Virus record (IMG/VR): IMGVR_UViG_3300010391_000273
Coordinates: 1-64,000 of that record
Direction: 5' to 3' (one strand)
Source: a virus
Length of the DNA: 64,000 bases
In this document: positions 17,936-26,924 of the stretch, piece after piece
Numbering within the stretch: position 1 is the first letter of the stretch
Layout: each line of letters begins with the position of its first letter
Program-made: the position numbers and the translations under genes
Notes under the pieces: generated by a model
Databases searched by the model: none
Seen by the model: only the letters and a program-made list of their open reading frames with translations
What the model was told of the DNA's origin: nothing

Positions 17936-18727
17936 GGATTGTTCCTCTACTCTTGGGTTAATTTCAAATCGATGGAGTTGCCACTGAGCAGGTATATTCA
18001 CGATTGTCGGTGTTGCATAGAGCAAAATGTTGTCAAGTGCCCCAAGTAGACCATAATAACCGAACCAAATTTCTCGTAATTCATTATTCGTGCGCCAGTC
18101 GATATATACGGCAAAGTTTGTGACACTAAAAACTTCTACCCCATTAATCGAGAGTTTTACCCAACCATCGGCAAGGACATCATTGAAATCTCCTACCACT
18201 GTCCCACATTGCCATGAGAGATCAAATGTGTAGGGTGTACCCGCGACGAATGGAAAGAGGATGTCTTGATCGTAGGTGGTCGTCCATCCCTGAATAACCA
18301 GGTTGATGGTGTGGGGTGGAGTTTGTGTTCGTACACCTACAACCATGGCTTGATGGTTAAATGTTCCTCGTAATTCTGTCGCAATATGATAAAAACCCAC
18401 ACCAAGAGAGGTGACATTTGGAGTATAGGTACTTGAGATGCACCCTGAAGTGGCGTTAAAGAGTGGGAAGCCATTTGGGGAGGCGACCACACTTTTAAGG
18501 GCTATACCACTTGTTTGGTAATCACCATATGTGCCACTCCAATCAGCTTGACCACTAGCGACCTTCATACTCTCAGCACCAACGATAGCCGGATATAAGG
18601 GATCATAGGCCGCAACACCTGGATTGGGACTTGTCGGCGTGTCATATACGTCCATTGAGGTGAATGTACTTGAACCCGCCGAGAAATCTTGTGAATACAA
18701 TAGAGGACCACTGCAGGGTGTTGACAT
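17933..18727 (-). CDS. Tail/fibre protein with lectin-like fold appearance, 264 aa
   Basis: The β-rich sequence has motifs like those of concanavalin-type or laminin-G carbohydrate domains (GVGFYHIATELRGTFNHQAM, WVKLSINGVEVFSVTNFAVY), where a strand followed by a kLyvNG-type turn is typical. It shares the C-terminal WQLHRFEINPRVEEQS tag with the next gene. Sugar binding at the host surface is inferred. Confidence 0.65.
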   Translation of the reverse strand: MSTPCSGPLLYSQDFSAGSSTFTSMDVYDTPTSPNPGVAAYDPLYPAIVGAESMKVASGQADWSGTYGDYQTSGIALKSVVASPNGFPLFNATSGCISSTYTPNVTSLGVGFYHIATELRGTFNHQAMVVGVRTQTPPHTINLVIQGWTTTYDQDILFPFVAGTPYTFDLSWQCGTVVGDFNDVLADGWVKLSINGVEVFSVTNFAVYIDWRTNNELREIWFGYYGLLGALDNILLYATPTIVNIPAQWQLHRFEINPRVEEQS

Positions 18728-18768
18728 ATGAATAGGTTTCTGATGAGAGCGTGTGAAACCTTAGGTTT

Positions 18769-20653
18769 CTAGGCGTCCGTAATTTCCACTTGGAGTGTTG
18801 TAGCGTTGGACATAACTAAATCATCAAAACGCTTGATGACAAGAGATTCACTCCCGTCCGCTGCGAGATTTGTGGTAATGGAGTTTGTTTCAACCCCCAT
18901 ATCACGAATCAACTTGACCACCACGGAAAAAGAGGCATTGGCTGTGGCTAAGAGGGCTCCACGCATGGCTCCCCACCTATTTAAGAGGCCAACAGTAAAG
19001 AAGGGTCGTGTCCGAATCGTGGCCGTGTAGGCAATCGTCGCGTCGGTGGATTCCGTATCACATCTCTGAATGAAATCTGGTGATGTGAGGCCAATCCATG
19101 GACGTAGATATGATGCCGTGATCCCATTTACTGTTGTGGTCTCAGTTATAGCTGCTACAGCTTGGGCTTCTGCAATTCTTCCCGTTGCTGTAGACCACCC
19201 GCGTCCAGGACCTTCTGAAGTAGCCAGAACAATTTTTAGGTTTGGGACCAAGGCTCCATCAACAGATAACCACCAATGAACTTGGCCCTTATGGGGATAA
19301 AACATACTACGTGCGATAGGTGCGGCGAGTAGATTGACTCGTGCCCATGTTCCACGAAGACCAGGCATCGGCTCCAATCCCATGCTTCCAATCCGATAGG
19401 GACCAAGATAGGGATCAAGGAAATAAATACAGGATACACCATGCTCATCAATACCACGAACAATACTCCCAAGCACAGCTCCGATGACTTGACTCAAGGG
19501 GATGACATCATAGGCCCTATTGACATCTCCCGTGCGGACCATTTTATACACTTTATTCCATTTAAAGGCATAAAAGGTTCCAATAGCTCCAGAGGCGAGA
19601 CCTGTAAGGGGGCCTCCATCAAAATTGTCCAGATGGACCTTATTATCAATATCGACCGGGAGCCGCTCATCATTCCCAGCACCCGGATCATTGGTGACTG
19701 GCGTCCAAGAGATTGTGGATTCTGCAGCGGAATCCAAATAACTTCCTCCCATGATCAGGCGATCACCGTCTGCGATGATAAATCGTGCTCCTGGAATGAG
19801 TGCATAGGTGCCAATATCTTCAGAGAGAGTGCCCGTGGCGGCATAACCCGTGGCAAAGACGACCTCATCATTCACGGTGGTCGTAGCAATGACTGTTCGA
19901 GCAATCCGATAAAAGGTGGAGTTGTCCAGAGAGGCTTCCAGTTCCCAATGTGTTTCCCCTTCATTGATCAGACCGGGCATAGGAACCGTAAATCCTGCCC
20001 CTGTGCCGGGAGGTGTCGCGGAATGGGTGTTCCCCGGTTCACTCCGGCGTAGCACAGTCGTGCCACTCATTTCCACGAATCTGGAACGATACGTGCGTTG
20101 TCCAGAAAAGGTGCCCACACCTTCAGACGTAGGGACAGAACTGAGAAAGATGGGTTCAGCGAGTCCTGTACGCCGCAGGCTGGTTTTATCCCAGACATGA
20201 AGACGATCCAGGTCACTCCGATAAGCAAAGAATAATTTATTATTGAGGGCCTGTGAAATAACATCCTGCAGATCGGACTTGGAATAACTTCCTGTGGCCC
20301 CACCTGTGTGGAGGTGATCTTTGGGAACCACAGGAGCCCATGCAGCACCAACACGACGTGCCCACGACGAGGACGTAAAGAAGGTGGCCCCGATGGTCCA
20401 CACCTCGGGATTGGTGGTGTCGTTCCCTGGAAACCATTGGGAAAGATGAGCAATAAAGGCCTCTGTGATCAGGCCTGAACTCGTGAGATCAACTGGCGCA
20501 CATCCATTTCGGCGCTCGCCCAGCATAGAGGAAAAAAACTCCATTATTGGCAACGACACATTGATCGTTGGCCAGGGAGTTTGGTGGATCGCTATCGTTC
20601 AAACCTCCCCGCAAGGAGGTAATGGCAATGTCGTTTGATGCTCGTGAAGCCAT
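18769..20653 (-). CDS. Podophage tail nozzle/stabilisation-type protein, split by a 7-T frameshift
   Basis: The open frame from the GTG at 20559 encodes 596 aa, but its true N-terminus is in another frame. ATG at 20653 gives MASRASNDIAITSLRGGLND followed by a DPPNSLANDQC segment, in the style of proteins that continue into SSMLGERRNGCAPVDL. The two frames meet at a run of seven T (plus-strand A 20532-20538); removing one T joins them. The long β-rich body (about 600 aa) next to the adaptor suggests a P22 gp10/T7 gp12-like tail protein. Either a homopolymer error or real slippage explains the break. Confidence 0.75.
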
Positions 20654-20660
20654 AAATTAG

Positions 20661-21323
20661 CTATCCCTGATTCCTATTTATGTAGGGCCACCGACCAGTT
20701 TTTATCAATTTACCAGGATATAGGTCAAGGTAACCATTTTTGGCAATCCACATCCGTAGGTCTGATAGTCTACGTTCATAATTAGCTTCGGCATCTTGCA
20801 TCAAGGCGAGTTTTTCCATCTTTCGGTATTCATCAGCCATTGCACCGAAGACTAAAATGTCGTGATAGGATTCAGAAAAGTCTGGGCTCATCGTGCCAGA
20901 CAGGGTGATTAGAGAAACTTGTCCATCTGCATAAAGGGTAAAGGCAGTAGTCGGGATGCAATCTATCATGATACTCACGGAGTTAGTATGCATGTTGGTG
21001 ATGGCATAGTTACGTGGGGGCTGGCTACTCACAGGCCAAACATGCATCTCATCAGCAGTAAGTTGATTGAGCATAGTGTCCTTAGAAGTAGAGCTTAATC
21101 GTTCGAAAACTGCTAGGATCTTTTCAACACCTGGGAACGTAAGAGTATTAGACCCAACGGTGACGAGAGTAGACGTAGAAAGACGCCTGGAGGTCTCTAA
21201 GCCGATACTAGATGTGAGCCGTTTAAGGCGGTCATTCACCATCTTCCCAACACGAGTAGTAGCTGTAGTGCTAGTTAGATTTAAACGATCCATTGTCTCG
21301 CTGACAATTTCGGAAAAATTCAT
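20661..21323 (-). CDS. Head-tail adaptor-like protein, 220 aa
   Basis: Starts MNFSEIVSETMDRLNLTS and is helical at both ends with a β-hairpin middle. The C-terminus has YHDILVFGAMADEYRKMEKL and a helix of the ANYERRLSDLRMWI type, the usual pattern of tail adaptors (T7 gp11/P22 gp4-like). It directly precedes the nozzle-like gene in transcription order, as in other podophages. Confidence 0.75.
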   Translation of the reverse strand: MNFSEIVSETMDRLNLTSTTATTRVGKMVNDRLKRLTSSIGLETSRRLSTSTLVTVGSNTLTFPGVEKILAVFERLSSTSKDTMLNQLTADEMHVWPVSSQPPRNYAITNMHTNSVSIMIDCIPTTAFTLYADGQVSLITLSGTMSPDFSESYHDILVFGAMADEYRKMEKLALMQDAEANYERRLSDLRMWIAKNGYLDLYPGKLIKTGRWPYINRNQG

Positions 21324-21340
21324 GGATAAACCTTAAAAGT

Positions 21341-21685
21341 TTAAAAGTAGTACACGTCGATATTTTCAGAGCCACTTGCAGTGATCACGAAGGTTCCTGG
21401 TGTGACTGCAACTGAAAAAATAGATGGTTGAGTCTTGGAAAGAGGGACACCTGTATCACCTGAGTCACCTTTGAGGGTCTTGGTAATGACTGAGGTTGTA
21501 GGAGGGACTAGAACTACTACGAGTGTGGCTGCAGGAGGGGTGAACGTGACACTTCCGTTGATTAAGGCTCCTGTAATGTGTTGATATGGAGAGGCTACAT
21601 TAGGAGCGGGTACCACAAGGATGTTTGCCAAGATCCCGTCGCCCGTAATAGTTAAGTTTGCAGAACCTGTAAAAGATTTTGCCAT
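21341..21685 (-). CDS. Small β-rich structural protein, 114 aa
   Basis: Predicted β-sandwich (SANLTITGDGILANILVVPA, VTPGTFVITASGSENIDVYY). Starts in a CATTTATTGAGTCC leader repeat. It could be a decoration or fibre-tip protein; no family recognised. Confidence 0.65.
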   Translation of the reverse strand: MAKSFTGSANLTITGDGILANILVVPAPNVASPYQHITGALINGSVTFTPPAATLVVVLVPPTTSVITKTLKGDSGDTGVPLSKTQPSIFSVAVTPGTFVITASGSENIDVYYF

Positions 21686-21711
21686 TTATTGAGTCCTCGA
21701 AATAAATTTCA

Positions 21712-22041
21712 TTAGTCTACGTCTTTCTTAGGGTGATGGAATTTACCTAGATTCTTAGCCCTATTTGGATGTGCAAGCTTAATAGCATTCTTTGTAGCGT
21801 CAAGTTCGGAGCTGCCAGCGTGCATCATCGTAGCTATGTTTACATGCATGATCCCTTTTGAGTTGCCCTTAAGGAGGGGAGTCTTAGAGACGTGTTTGGG
21901 TTTGCCAGCTTCAGAACCAACTGAAAAGTCGCGGAGTTGTTTGTGGGACATAGTTTTCCTTAGTTTCTTAGCCATGGGAAAAGTTGCACCGTGGGAAGCG
22001 GCCTGCATAAGGTGTTGTTGTGCGATACTTTTTGATGGCAT
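21712..22041 (-). CDS. Basic His/Lys-rich protein, 109 aa
   Basis: Begins MPSKSIAQQHLMQAASHGAT and continues with a Lys/His-rich sequence (FPMAKKLRKTMSHKQLRDFS, HVSKTPLLKG). Proteins starting PxSxxQQ..MxAAxHG occur in phage structural modules as short basic proteins of unknown function; DNA contact inside the head is possible. Family recognition is by pattern only. Confidence 0.65.
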   Translation of the reverse strand: MPSKSIAQQHLMQAASHGATFPMAKKLRKTMSHKQLRDFSVGSEAGKPKHVSKTPLLKGNSKGIMHVNIATMMHAGSSELDATKNAIKLAHPNRAKNLGKFHHPKKDVD

Positions 22042-22088
22042 ATTAATTTCCTTTAGGATCGCCTGGCGCTGCAGGCCCGTAGGCTAGC

Positions 22089-22619
22089 TTATTTCCGTGT
22101 GCGTCGGTCCATGAGGGCTTGTTGCAAAGGACTTAAGAGACGGATGTCACCACCCTCACGAAAACCTGGAGAAGAAAAGTTAGGCAGGCTAGTAGGTATG
22201 CGACTCTCTTTTGATGTCCGATCTGCCTCTGTTTGGAAGGCCTCTAATTCGTCTGGGTTTTGACCATAACTAAAACTGGGCATGGTATAGAGACTCTTAG
22301 CATAGGCCAAAAGTCGTGCTGGGAGGGATTTTCCACCAAACTCTCGCTTTGTTTGCCGAGCGTGGGTTAACTCGTGAGCAAGAGTGTCTTCGATTGCTGA
22401 TTGGGATTGGCCCTGCATGGCCGTGGGGTTGTAACTTATCGTGCCTGTTATGGGATTTTCAAAAGCTTGGATTGATGTATCGGGACGACTTCGTGCATTT
22501 ACAATATAGGCACCAATGGGCCCTATGGGACTTATGGCCGTGTTTGCCACATCAGGCATCTCCTGAGAAAGTTTCAGTTTGGCCTGAAGAATCTGTTGTT
22601 CGAGAGGAGTTAATGGCAT
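22089..22619 (-). CDS. HExxH metallopeptidase-like protein (DUF4157-like), 176 aa
   Basis: A zinc-protease motif AHELTHARQT is present (H82, E83, H86) in a small domain that resembles DUF4157/SprT-like metallopeptidases. The N-terminal MPLTPLEQQILQAKL and C-terminal LSPLQQALMDRRTRK ends carry the same short motif seen at the ends of several other proteins of this phage. A structural protease or a cell-wall-acting virion enzyme is conceivable. Confidence 0.7.
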   Translation of the reverse strand: MPLTPLEQQILQAKLKLSQEMPDVANTAISPIGPIGAYIVNARSRPDTSIQAFENPITGTISYNPTAMQGQSQSAIEDTLAHELTHARQTKREFGGKSLPARLLAYAKSLYTMPSFSYGQNPDELEAFQTEADRTSKESRIPTSLPNFSSPGFREGGDIRLLSPLQQALMDRRTRK

Positions 22620-22627
22620 AGGGGCCT

Positions 22628-22662
22628 AAAAAAAAAGAGCCTATCTAGTTTTAGAAAGGCCC
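22628..22662 (-). terminator. Rho-independent terminator after the 164-aa gene
   Basis: On the minus strand GGGCCT (22657-22662) pairs with AGGCTC (22637-22642, one G-U), followed by nine T (22628-22636). Confidence 0.75.
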
Positions 22663-22710
22663 TTAACGAGAGGGAAACGTCAAATTCCGCTAAACTTGCG
22701 GCGAAAGCCC

Positions 22711-23205
22711 TTAGGCTTCGTCCAACTCTTCAACTGGACGTGGGTTAGCGGCTTCTTCGATGCAACGTTCTAGGAGGGATTTAAAGGAGTTTGCATATCT
22801 AAAGAGCTTAAGACGTTGAGAAGCTGTCTTGGCTGGATAATCGATGTCAATACCATGATCCTTACGACGGTAAACTTTGACCCAACCTTCACAGAAGCGA
22901 CCTACCTTGAGTCGGTTCATGAGCTCAATTTCCTCATTTGTATGGAAATCAGGGTCGATGAAGATACCGTGCTGGTACATCTTCCGCTTGAGCTTGAGCT
23001 TGGGGGAGCCGTCCTTGGGAGCCCATGGGGAACCATTTTTGCGATTAGCAGCGGTTTTCTTTTCGAAGGGCTTCGTGAGTTGAATGGCTTGGACGAGCGC
23101 GGCTACGAGATCCTTGGAGGAGGTGTCAGACTGAGTTGCCTGAACTTGTGTAGCTTGTACTGCTTGAGTTGCTTGATCTACGACGACCTTCTTTGGTCTT
23201 CCCAT
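22711..23205 (-). CDS. Conserved-type phage protein, 164 aa, unknown function
   Basis: The N-terminus is a repetitive Gln/Ala/Thr stretch (DQATQAVQATQVQATQSD), followed by a basic domain with aromatic and charged residues (KRKMYQHGIFIDPDFHTNEE, RFCEGWVKVYRRKDHGIDID) and a C-terminal helix. The centre might bind nucleic acid, but no family is recognised. Followed by a clear terminator. Confidence 0.65.
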   Translation of the reverse strand: MGRPKKVVVDQATQAVQATQVQATQSDTSSKDLVAALVQAIQLTKPFEKKTAANRKNGSPWAPKDGSPKLKLKRKMYQHGIFIDPDFHTNEEIELMNRLKVGRFCEGWVKVYRRKDHGIDIDYPAKTASQRLKLFRYANSFKSLLERCIEEAANPRPVEELDEA

Positions 23206-23242
23206 TTTTATATTCCTCGTTTAAGCTTCTAAGTTTAAATCA

Positions 23243-23276
23243 ATTAAGGTTACCAGAGAAGCGCCTGAACCTTAAT
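23243..23276. repeat. 9-bp inverted repeat ATTAAGGTT/AACCTTAAT
   Basis: Perfect 9-bp arms (23243-23251 and 23268-23276) around a 16-nt loop, upstream of the 164-aa gene. It could be an operator or RNA hairpin; a second short hairpin (GAGGTC TTTA GACCTC) lies at about 23306-23321. Confidence 0.5.
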
Positions 23277-23326
23277 ATACGATACGAACGATTGTAAGAT
23301 TTGAGGTCTTTAGACCTCTATGAACT

Positions 23327-24079
23327 TTAGCTAGGACTATAGTAGCCTTCAATATGGATACGCCCTACACCAGTACTTGAGTGAGAGACATCCACATTGG
23401 CAAGAGCTGTAACTGGTGTGCCAGCTACACCAAAATCCCATGTGACTACTGATGGAACTCCAACAGCAGCGGTAGCATCTGTATGAGCGGCAATCACGGC
23501 ACCGGCCCCATCATCATCAATTAAATATACATCACCATTAACATGGGTTGTAATACTAAGGGTAATCTTCGTGATAAAGGATGTAAAACCAGTTTTTGCT
23601 GGGAACACATTGGCATAGGCCGCTGTGCCAGTTAAGACTTCGACATTAATTGTTTTCCATCTACGAACTTTGTCTCGATAGGCCACTGGTCCAGTGCCAA
23701 ACGCCTGGAGAGAGGTACGAGCACGATTTTCGATAGAGAATTGGGCCGCTACGAAGTTGACTGTGACACCATCGACAGTTACTGAAGCCACGACCACAGT
23801 GTAGTCGTTTCCAGCAGCAAAGAATCCGGCATCAGTATCGTTACTTAGATCGATTGAGAAGCCATGAATACCTGTGGTCAGGTCAAGATCGATGCCGTCG
23901 GTATCAAGGAGCGTGTAGCCTGCATCACTTGAGCGTTGGGTCATGCTTCCATTTTTGTAAATTTCTATGTCACTGGCAAGAAGACCAGTAAGTGTAACTG
24001 AGGCACGGGTATCATGCACAAACGTGTCAAAATAGACATAGACAGTTGCGCCTGTCGAGAAATCACCTAGATAATTCAT
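23327..24079 (-). CDS. Structural β-sandwich protein, 250 aa
   Basis: Starts MNYLGDFSTGATVYVYFDTF with Thr/Asp-rich strands (DAGYTLLDTDGIDLDLTTGI, YTVVVASVTVDGVTVNFVAA). The pattern resembles phage head-to-tail or fibre β proteins placed downstream of capsid genes. Function unknown. Confidence 0.65.
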   Translation of the reverse strand: MNYLGDFSTGATVYVYFDTFVHDTRASVTLTGLLASDIEIYKNGSMTQRSSDAGYTLLDTDGIDLDLTTGIHGFSIDLSNDTDAGFFAAGNDYTVVVASVTVDGVTVNFVAAQFSIENRARTSLQAFGTGPVAYRDKVRRWKTINVEVLTGTAAYANVFPAKTGFTSFITKITLSITTHVNGDVYLIDDDGAGAVIAAHTDATAAVGVPSVVTWDFGVAGTPVTALANVDVSHSSTGVGRIHIEGYYSPS

Positions 24080-24090
24080 AGTTGGAGCCT

Positions 24091-24133
24091 AAAATAAAAG
24101 GGCCTCTCCACCAGGAGAGATGAAGAAGCCCTT
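24091..24133 (-). terminator. Rho-independent terminator after the decoration-type genes
   Basis: On the minus strand, stem CTCTCC/GGAGAG (24114-24119 with 24104-24109) is continued by AAGGGC/GCCCTT outer pairs and followed by T-rich sequence (plus-strand AAAATAAAA at 24091-24099). Confidence 0.75.
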
Positions 24134-24158
24134 GGGGTCATGTTAAAAAGAAAAATTA

Positions 24159-24599
24159 TTAGAGACCCGTTTTGACTCGACGATAACGGACAACATAGGT
24201 AAAGACACCTGTTGCTGTTCCTGGTTGGGTTGGAGCGCCTGAATCGATCAGGTTGAGGCCCCGACCCTTAGTGTGTGTAAGCTTTGTTGCTGCTAGAGGA
24301 ACAAGCTCCATGATGGTGTCTGAAGCTGCCGTATCGAAGCTGGCTGCGATACCTGTGAGGGCCGTTGTGCCTCCACCAATTGCGACGGCGATGTTTCCAC
24401 CACCACCGTAGGCTGCTACACCAAAGTTATTAACGATCATGCAGGAGACCAGTTGAGTAACTGTGTCGGCGTCTCCAGCTGAAACCATTTCGACACCGTT
24501 TGCGTGGCCAAGTTGGCCTGCAGCAGTGCCGACGATGTTGGCTGGTGAGATGGTCCCACGAGCTTGGAGAACATCTGAATAGAATTGTGACTTTTTCAT
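24159..24599 (-). CDS. Capsid decoration-type protein, paralogue of the C-terminal part of the next gene
   Basis: 146 aa. The stretch GTISPANIVGTAAGQLGHAN matches GTITSANITGAAAGQLGHAQ in the neighbouring 306-aa protein, and the end TQPGTATGVFTYVVRYRRV matches TQPGTATGTLKWIIGYRAI. This shows a gene duplication. The gene next to the capsid gene and the β-rich sequence suggest a head decoration or stabilising protein. Confidence 0.75.
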   Translation of the reverse strand: MKKSQFYSDVLQARGTISPANIVGTAAGQLGHANGVEMVSAGDADTVTQLVSCMIVNNFGVAAYGGGGNIAVAIGGGTTALTGIAASFDTAASDTIMELVPLAATKLTHTKGRGLNLIDSGAPTQPGTATGVFTYVVRYRRVKTGL

Positions 24600-24611
24600 A
24601 TGTTATCCTTT

Positions 24612-25532
24612 TTAGGCTGTAATTGCGCGGTAACCAATGATCCACTTCAGGGTGCCAGTTGCTGTTCCTGGTTGGGTTGGAGCTACAGTAGAAACCAGGT
24701 TGAGCGGGTTATTTAGAACTACGACACGGTTAGCTGCTGTTAGAGGATCAAGCTCACCATAGGCCGTTGCAGCATTAGTACACCACACTGTGTTAGCTGC
24801 TACGCCTGTGATAGCTGTGCCGCCTGCACCATTGTTCACTGAGAGGTTACCACCATCGGTATAGGCCGCTGTGAGAAACAAAGATTCCCAAACCGCATAG
24901 ACTAATTGATTGTAAACTCCAACACCACCAGCAGCAACTAGGACAACACCTTGAGCATGGCCAAGTTGACCTGCGGCTGCACCTGTGATGTTAGCTGAGG
25001 TGATGGTTCCTGTGGCTGTTAGAATACTTGCGTCTACACCTGACTGAATACTTCCTGAACCGAACTTAGAAGCTGGTTGGATGTCCCAGGCAATCTGTCC
25101 TACTGAGGTTGATTTGACTGTGGTATAGCCCACGAGAACGACAACTGATGGGTTGCTTGTTGGGGCTGTTGCGGTGAATCCTCCAGCGGTTGTGTTTAGG
25201 TAAACTGGATCACCAACCGTCGTAACACCATTAGTATTTAAGTTAGCTGCTGATAGACCCCCCTTATAAACGTTTCCTGCTTTACCATTGGTAATCTTAC
25301 CAAGTGTGACATATACATCTGTTGCCAAGTTAGCAGAGTCTGCGTCCGCGAGAACAACCTTGACTAGTTTAGTTGTCACATCAAAGCCTGAAATGGCTAC
25401 AAGCGAGTCGGCGGCAATGTCGGAGCCGGTCTTATTAATAACAACCTGGCCCATTTGTCGGCGACCTCTAAATAGGAAGCCACCAGCACGAAGAACGGAT
25501 GAAAAACTACGAATATTTTTTGTTTGTGCCAT
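24612..25532 (-). CDS. Two-domain capsid-associated protein, DUF2190-like N-terminus plus duplicated C-terminal domain
   Basis: 306 aa. Residues about 25-150 resemble DUF2190-like head proteins (VINKTGSDIAADSLVAISGF, VGDPVYLNTTAGGFTATAPT). Residues about 165-306 are homologous to the separate downstream 146-aa protein. A fused form and a separate copy of the second domain side by side suggest a recent duplication. Probably a head-decoration or fibre protein. Confidence 0.75.
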   Translation of the reverse strand: MAQTKNIRSFSSVLRAGGFLFRGRRQMGQVVINKTGSDIAADSLVAISGFDVTTKLVKVVLADADSANLATDVYVTLGKITNGKAGNVYKGGLSAANLNTNGVTTVGDPVYLNTTAGGFTATAPTSNPSVVVLVGYTTVKSTSVGQIAWDIQPASKFGSGSIQSGVDASILTATGTITSANITGAAAGQLGHAQGVVLVAAGGVGVYNQLVYAVWESLFLTAAYTDGGNLSVNNGAGGTAITGVAANTVWCTNAATAYGELDPLTAANRVVVLNNPLNLVSTVAPTQPGTATGTLKWIIGYRAITA

Positions 25533-25601
25533 AGTATGGCTCCTTTAGTTGATCAGCTCCTATTGAAGATTATAATCTTCAAGCTGATCCGATTAATTGA
25601 T

Positions 25602-25635
25602 AAAAGAGTGGGAGGACAGCGAGAGCCATCCTCCC
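25602..25635 (-). terminator. Rho-independent terminator after the 145-aa gene
   Basis: On the minus strand GGGAGGA/TCCTCCC arms (25629-25635 with 25610-25616) are followed by ACTCTTTTATC. It lies 15 bases after the stop codon at 25650. Confidence 0.7.
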
Positions 25636-25649
25636 ATTAGGAAACAGTG

Positions 25650-26087
25650 TTATGCACCGTTTACGTCATCAACGAATGGGTAACGGATCTGAACTGCTCC
25701 AGAAGCCGCTCCTGTCGTTGCCACACGCTGAACGCAGTTGTAGATTTCGTCGCCTGCTGCTCGACCATCACCAACCTTACCATCTGTGGTTTCTCGACCA
25801 ACTCTGGTATTGTCTGCACTATTTGCTACGATATTGGCTGTTGCGTTTCCAGCAATCTGATACCACCCAAACTTTGTGGAAGCGTCCACAGCAGCCATAG
25901 CAAAGGCAACAGGGCCAATAGCGTTTGCTGCTAGGAGTGTTGAGACACCTAGCTCATCGTAGGTAACTGCATCATTTGCTACTGTGCTCGTGACACCTTT
26001 GAGATAAATAAACTCGTTACCATCCTGCTTCCGAGTGGTGTTAAGCTTAAAACGCTTGCTTGTGTGAACTTGTGTAAATGCTGACAT
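25650..26087 (-). CDS. Capsid decoration-like protein, 145 aa
   Basis: Ala/Thr/Val-rich β protein (TVANDAVTYDELGVSTLLAA, FGWYQIAGNATANIVANSAD) with the style of phage head-decoration proteins encoded next to the major capsid protein. It is followed by its own terminator, consistent with a high-copy product. Confidence 0.7.
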   Translation of the reverse strand: MSAFTQVHTSKRFKLNTTRKQDGNEFIYLKGVTSTVANDAVTYDELGVSTLLAANAIGPVAFAMAAVDASTKFGWYQIAGNATANIVANSADNTRVGRETTDGKVGDGRAAGDEIYNCVQRVATTGAASGAVQIRYPFVDDVNGA

Positions 26088-26199
26088 TGTATTTTCCTTA
26101 TCCCTTACGGTCTGTAGAGGCTATAGCCGGATATTTCAGGGTGTGTCTACAGGTACGATTGCCCCGTTCGCTGTAGTTTGGTTGTTTAACGATTGATTG

Positions 26200-26805
26200 T
26201 TATAGGCTTAACGGAGCCACGCGACCGCTGTCTATTCTATTCTGTGTTCTTATTCGGTGACAATTGGCACAGACTAGCTCGCATTTAGCTATTTCTTCCA
26301 TAATATCTTTTATGGATCTATTTTTGTGCATATTAGCTATTGTATCTTTTTTATCATCACGAACATGGTCAAAGTCCATTACGTATACTGGAAACTGTTG
26401 ACCACAGTCCATACACGGTTTGTTTTTGAAAGAATCGATTATAGACTTCTTTTCAGCTTGTTTTGTTAACTGATAAGATAAACGCTTCTCACGATTATTG
26501 GCTGCATAAATTAGAGCTTTTTCTCGTTGACGATCCACATATTCTGGGTGGGTTGCTCTATATATTCGTTGTCGCTCGGTTTCTTTAGAAGGGTTAGCTA
26601 GTATTCGTTTTCTTGCTGCCACAGCTCTTGCTTGTCTAACTTCAGGTTTAGCTCTACGTCTAGCATCTGCAGCACGCATCAATTCTGGGTGCTTCTTCCG
26701 CCATTCGTAAAGATGTATCCTACGACATGCTTTACATCTTACTTTGTTCTTTCGAGTATAGTCTTTTTCTGGTTTATCTTCATTACAGTATTTACAAATC
26801 GACAT
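26200..26805 (-). CDS. HNH homing-type endonuclease, 201 aa
   Basis: N-terminal CKYCNEDKPEKDY...CKAC zinc motif, a basic helical linker, then the HNH core: CMDCGQQF, VMDFDHVRDDKKDTIANMHK and CELVCANCHRIRT (about residues 137-188). It is inserted between the major capsid and decoration genes and has its own promoter, the typical position of a free-standing homing endonuclease. It probably cuts an allele of a neighbouring gene. Confidence 0.85.
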   Translation of the reverse strand: MSICKYCNEDKPEKDYTRKNKVRCKACRRIHLYEWRKKHPELMRAADARRRAKPEVRQARAVAARKRILANPSKETERQRIYRATHPEYVDRQREKALIYAANNREKRLSYQLTKQAEKKSIIDSFKNKPCMDCGQQFPVYVMDFDHVRDDKKDTIANMHKNRSIKDIMEEIAKCELVCANCHRIRTQNRIDSGRVAPLSL

Positions 26806-26827
26806 TGTGTAATCAACCTCTATTAGA

Positions 26828-26856
26828 ATAATAACAGATTAATAACACAATGTCAA
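26828..26856 (-). promoter_or_regulatory. Sigma70-type promoter for the HNH gene
   Basis: Minus-strand TTGACA (26851-26856), 17-bp spacer, TATTAT (26828-26833), 23 bases upstream of the HNH start. Close to consensus and alike to the promoters of the other homing endonuclease genes. Confidence 0.8.
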
Positions 26857-26898
26857 GATGATTATTTCATACAATTATTACTAATCTGTACTGAAATT

Positions 26899-26922
26899 CC
26901 TTTAAATAGTTGATTTTAAAGG
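26899..26922 (-). terminator. Hairpin after the major capsid gene
   Basis: CCTTTAAA/TTTAAAGG arms (26899-26906, 26915-26922) begin three bases past the capsid stop codon. There is no long T run, so it may act as an RNA-stabilising hairpin or weak terminator. Confidence 0.5.
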
Positions 26923-26924
26923 AC

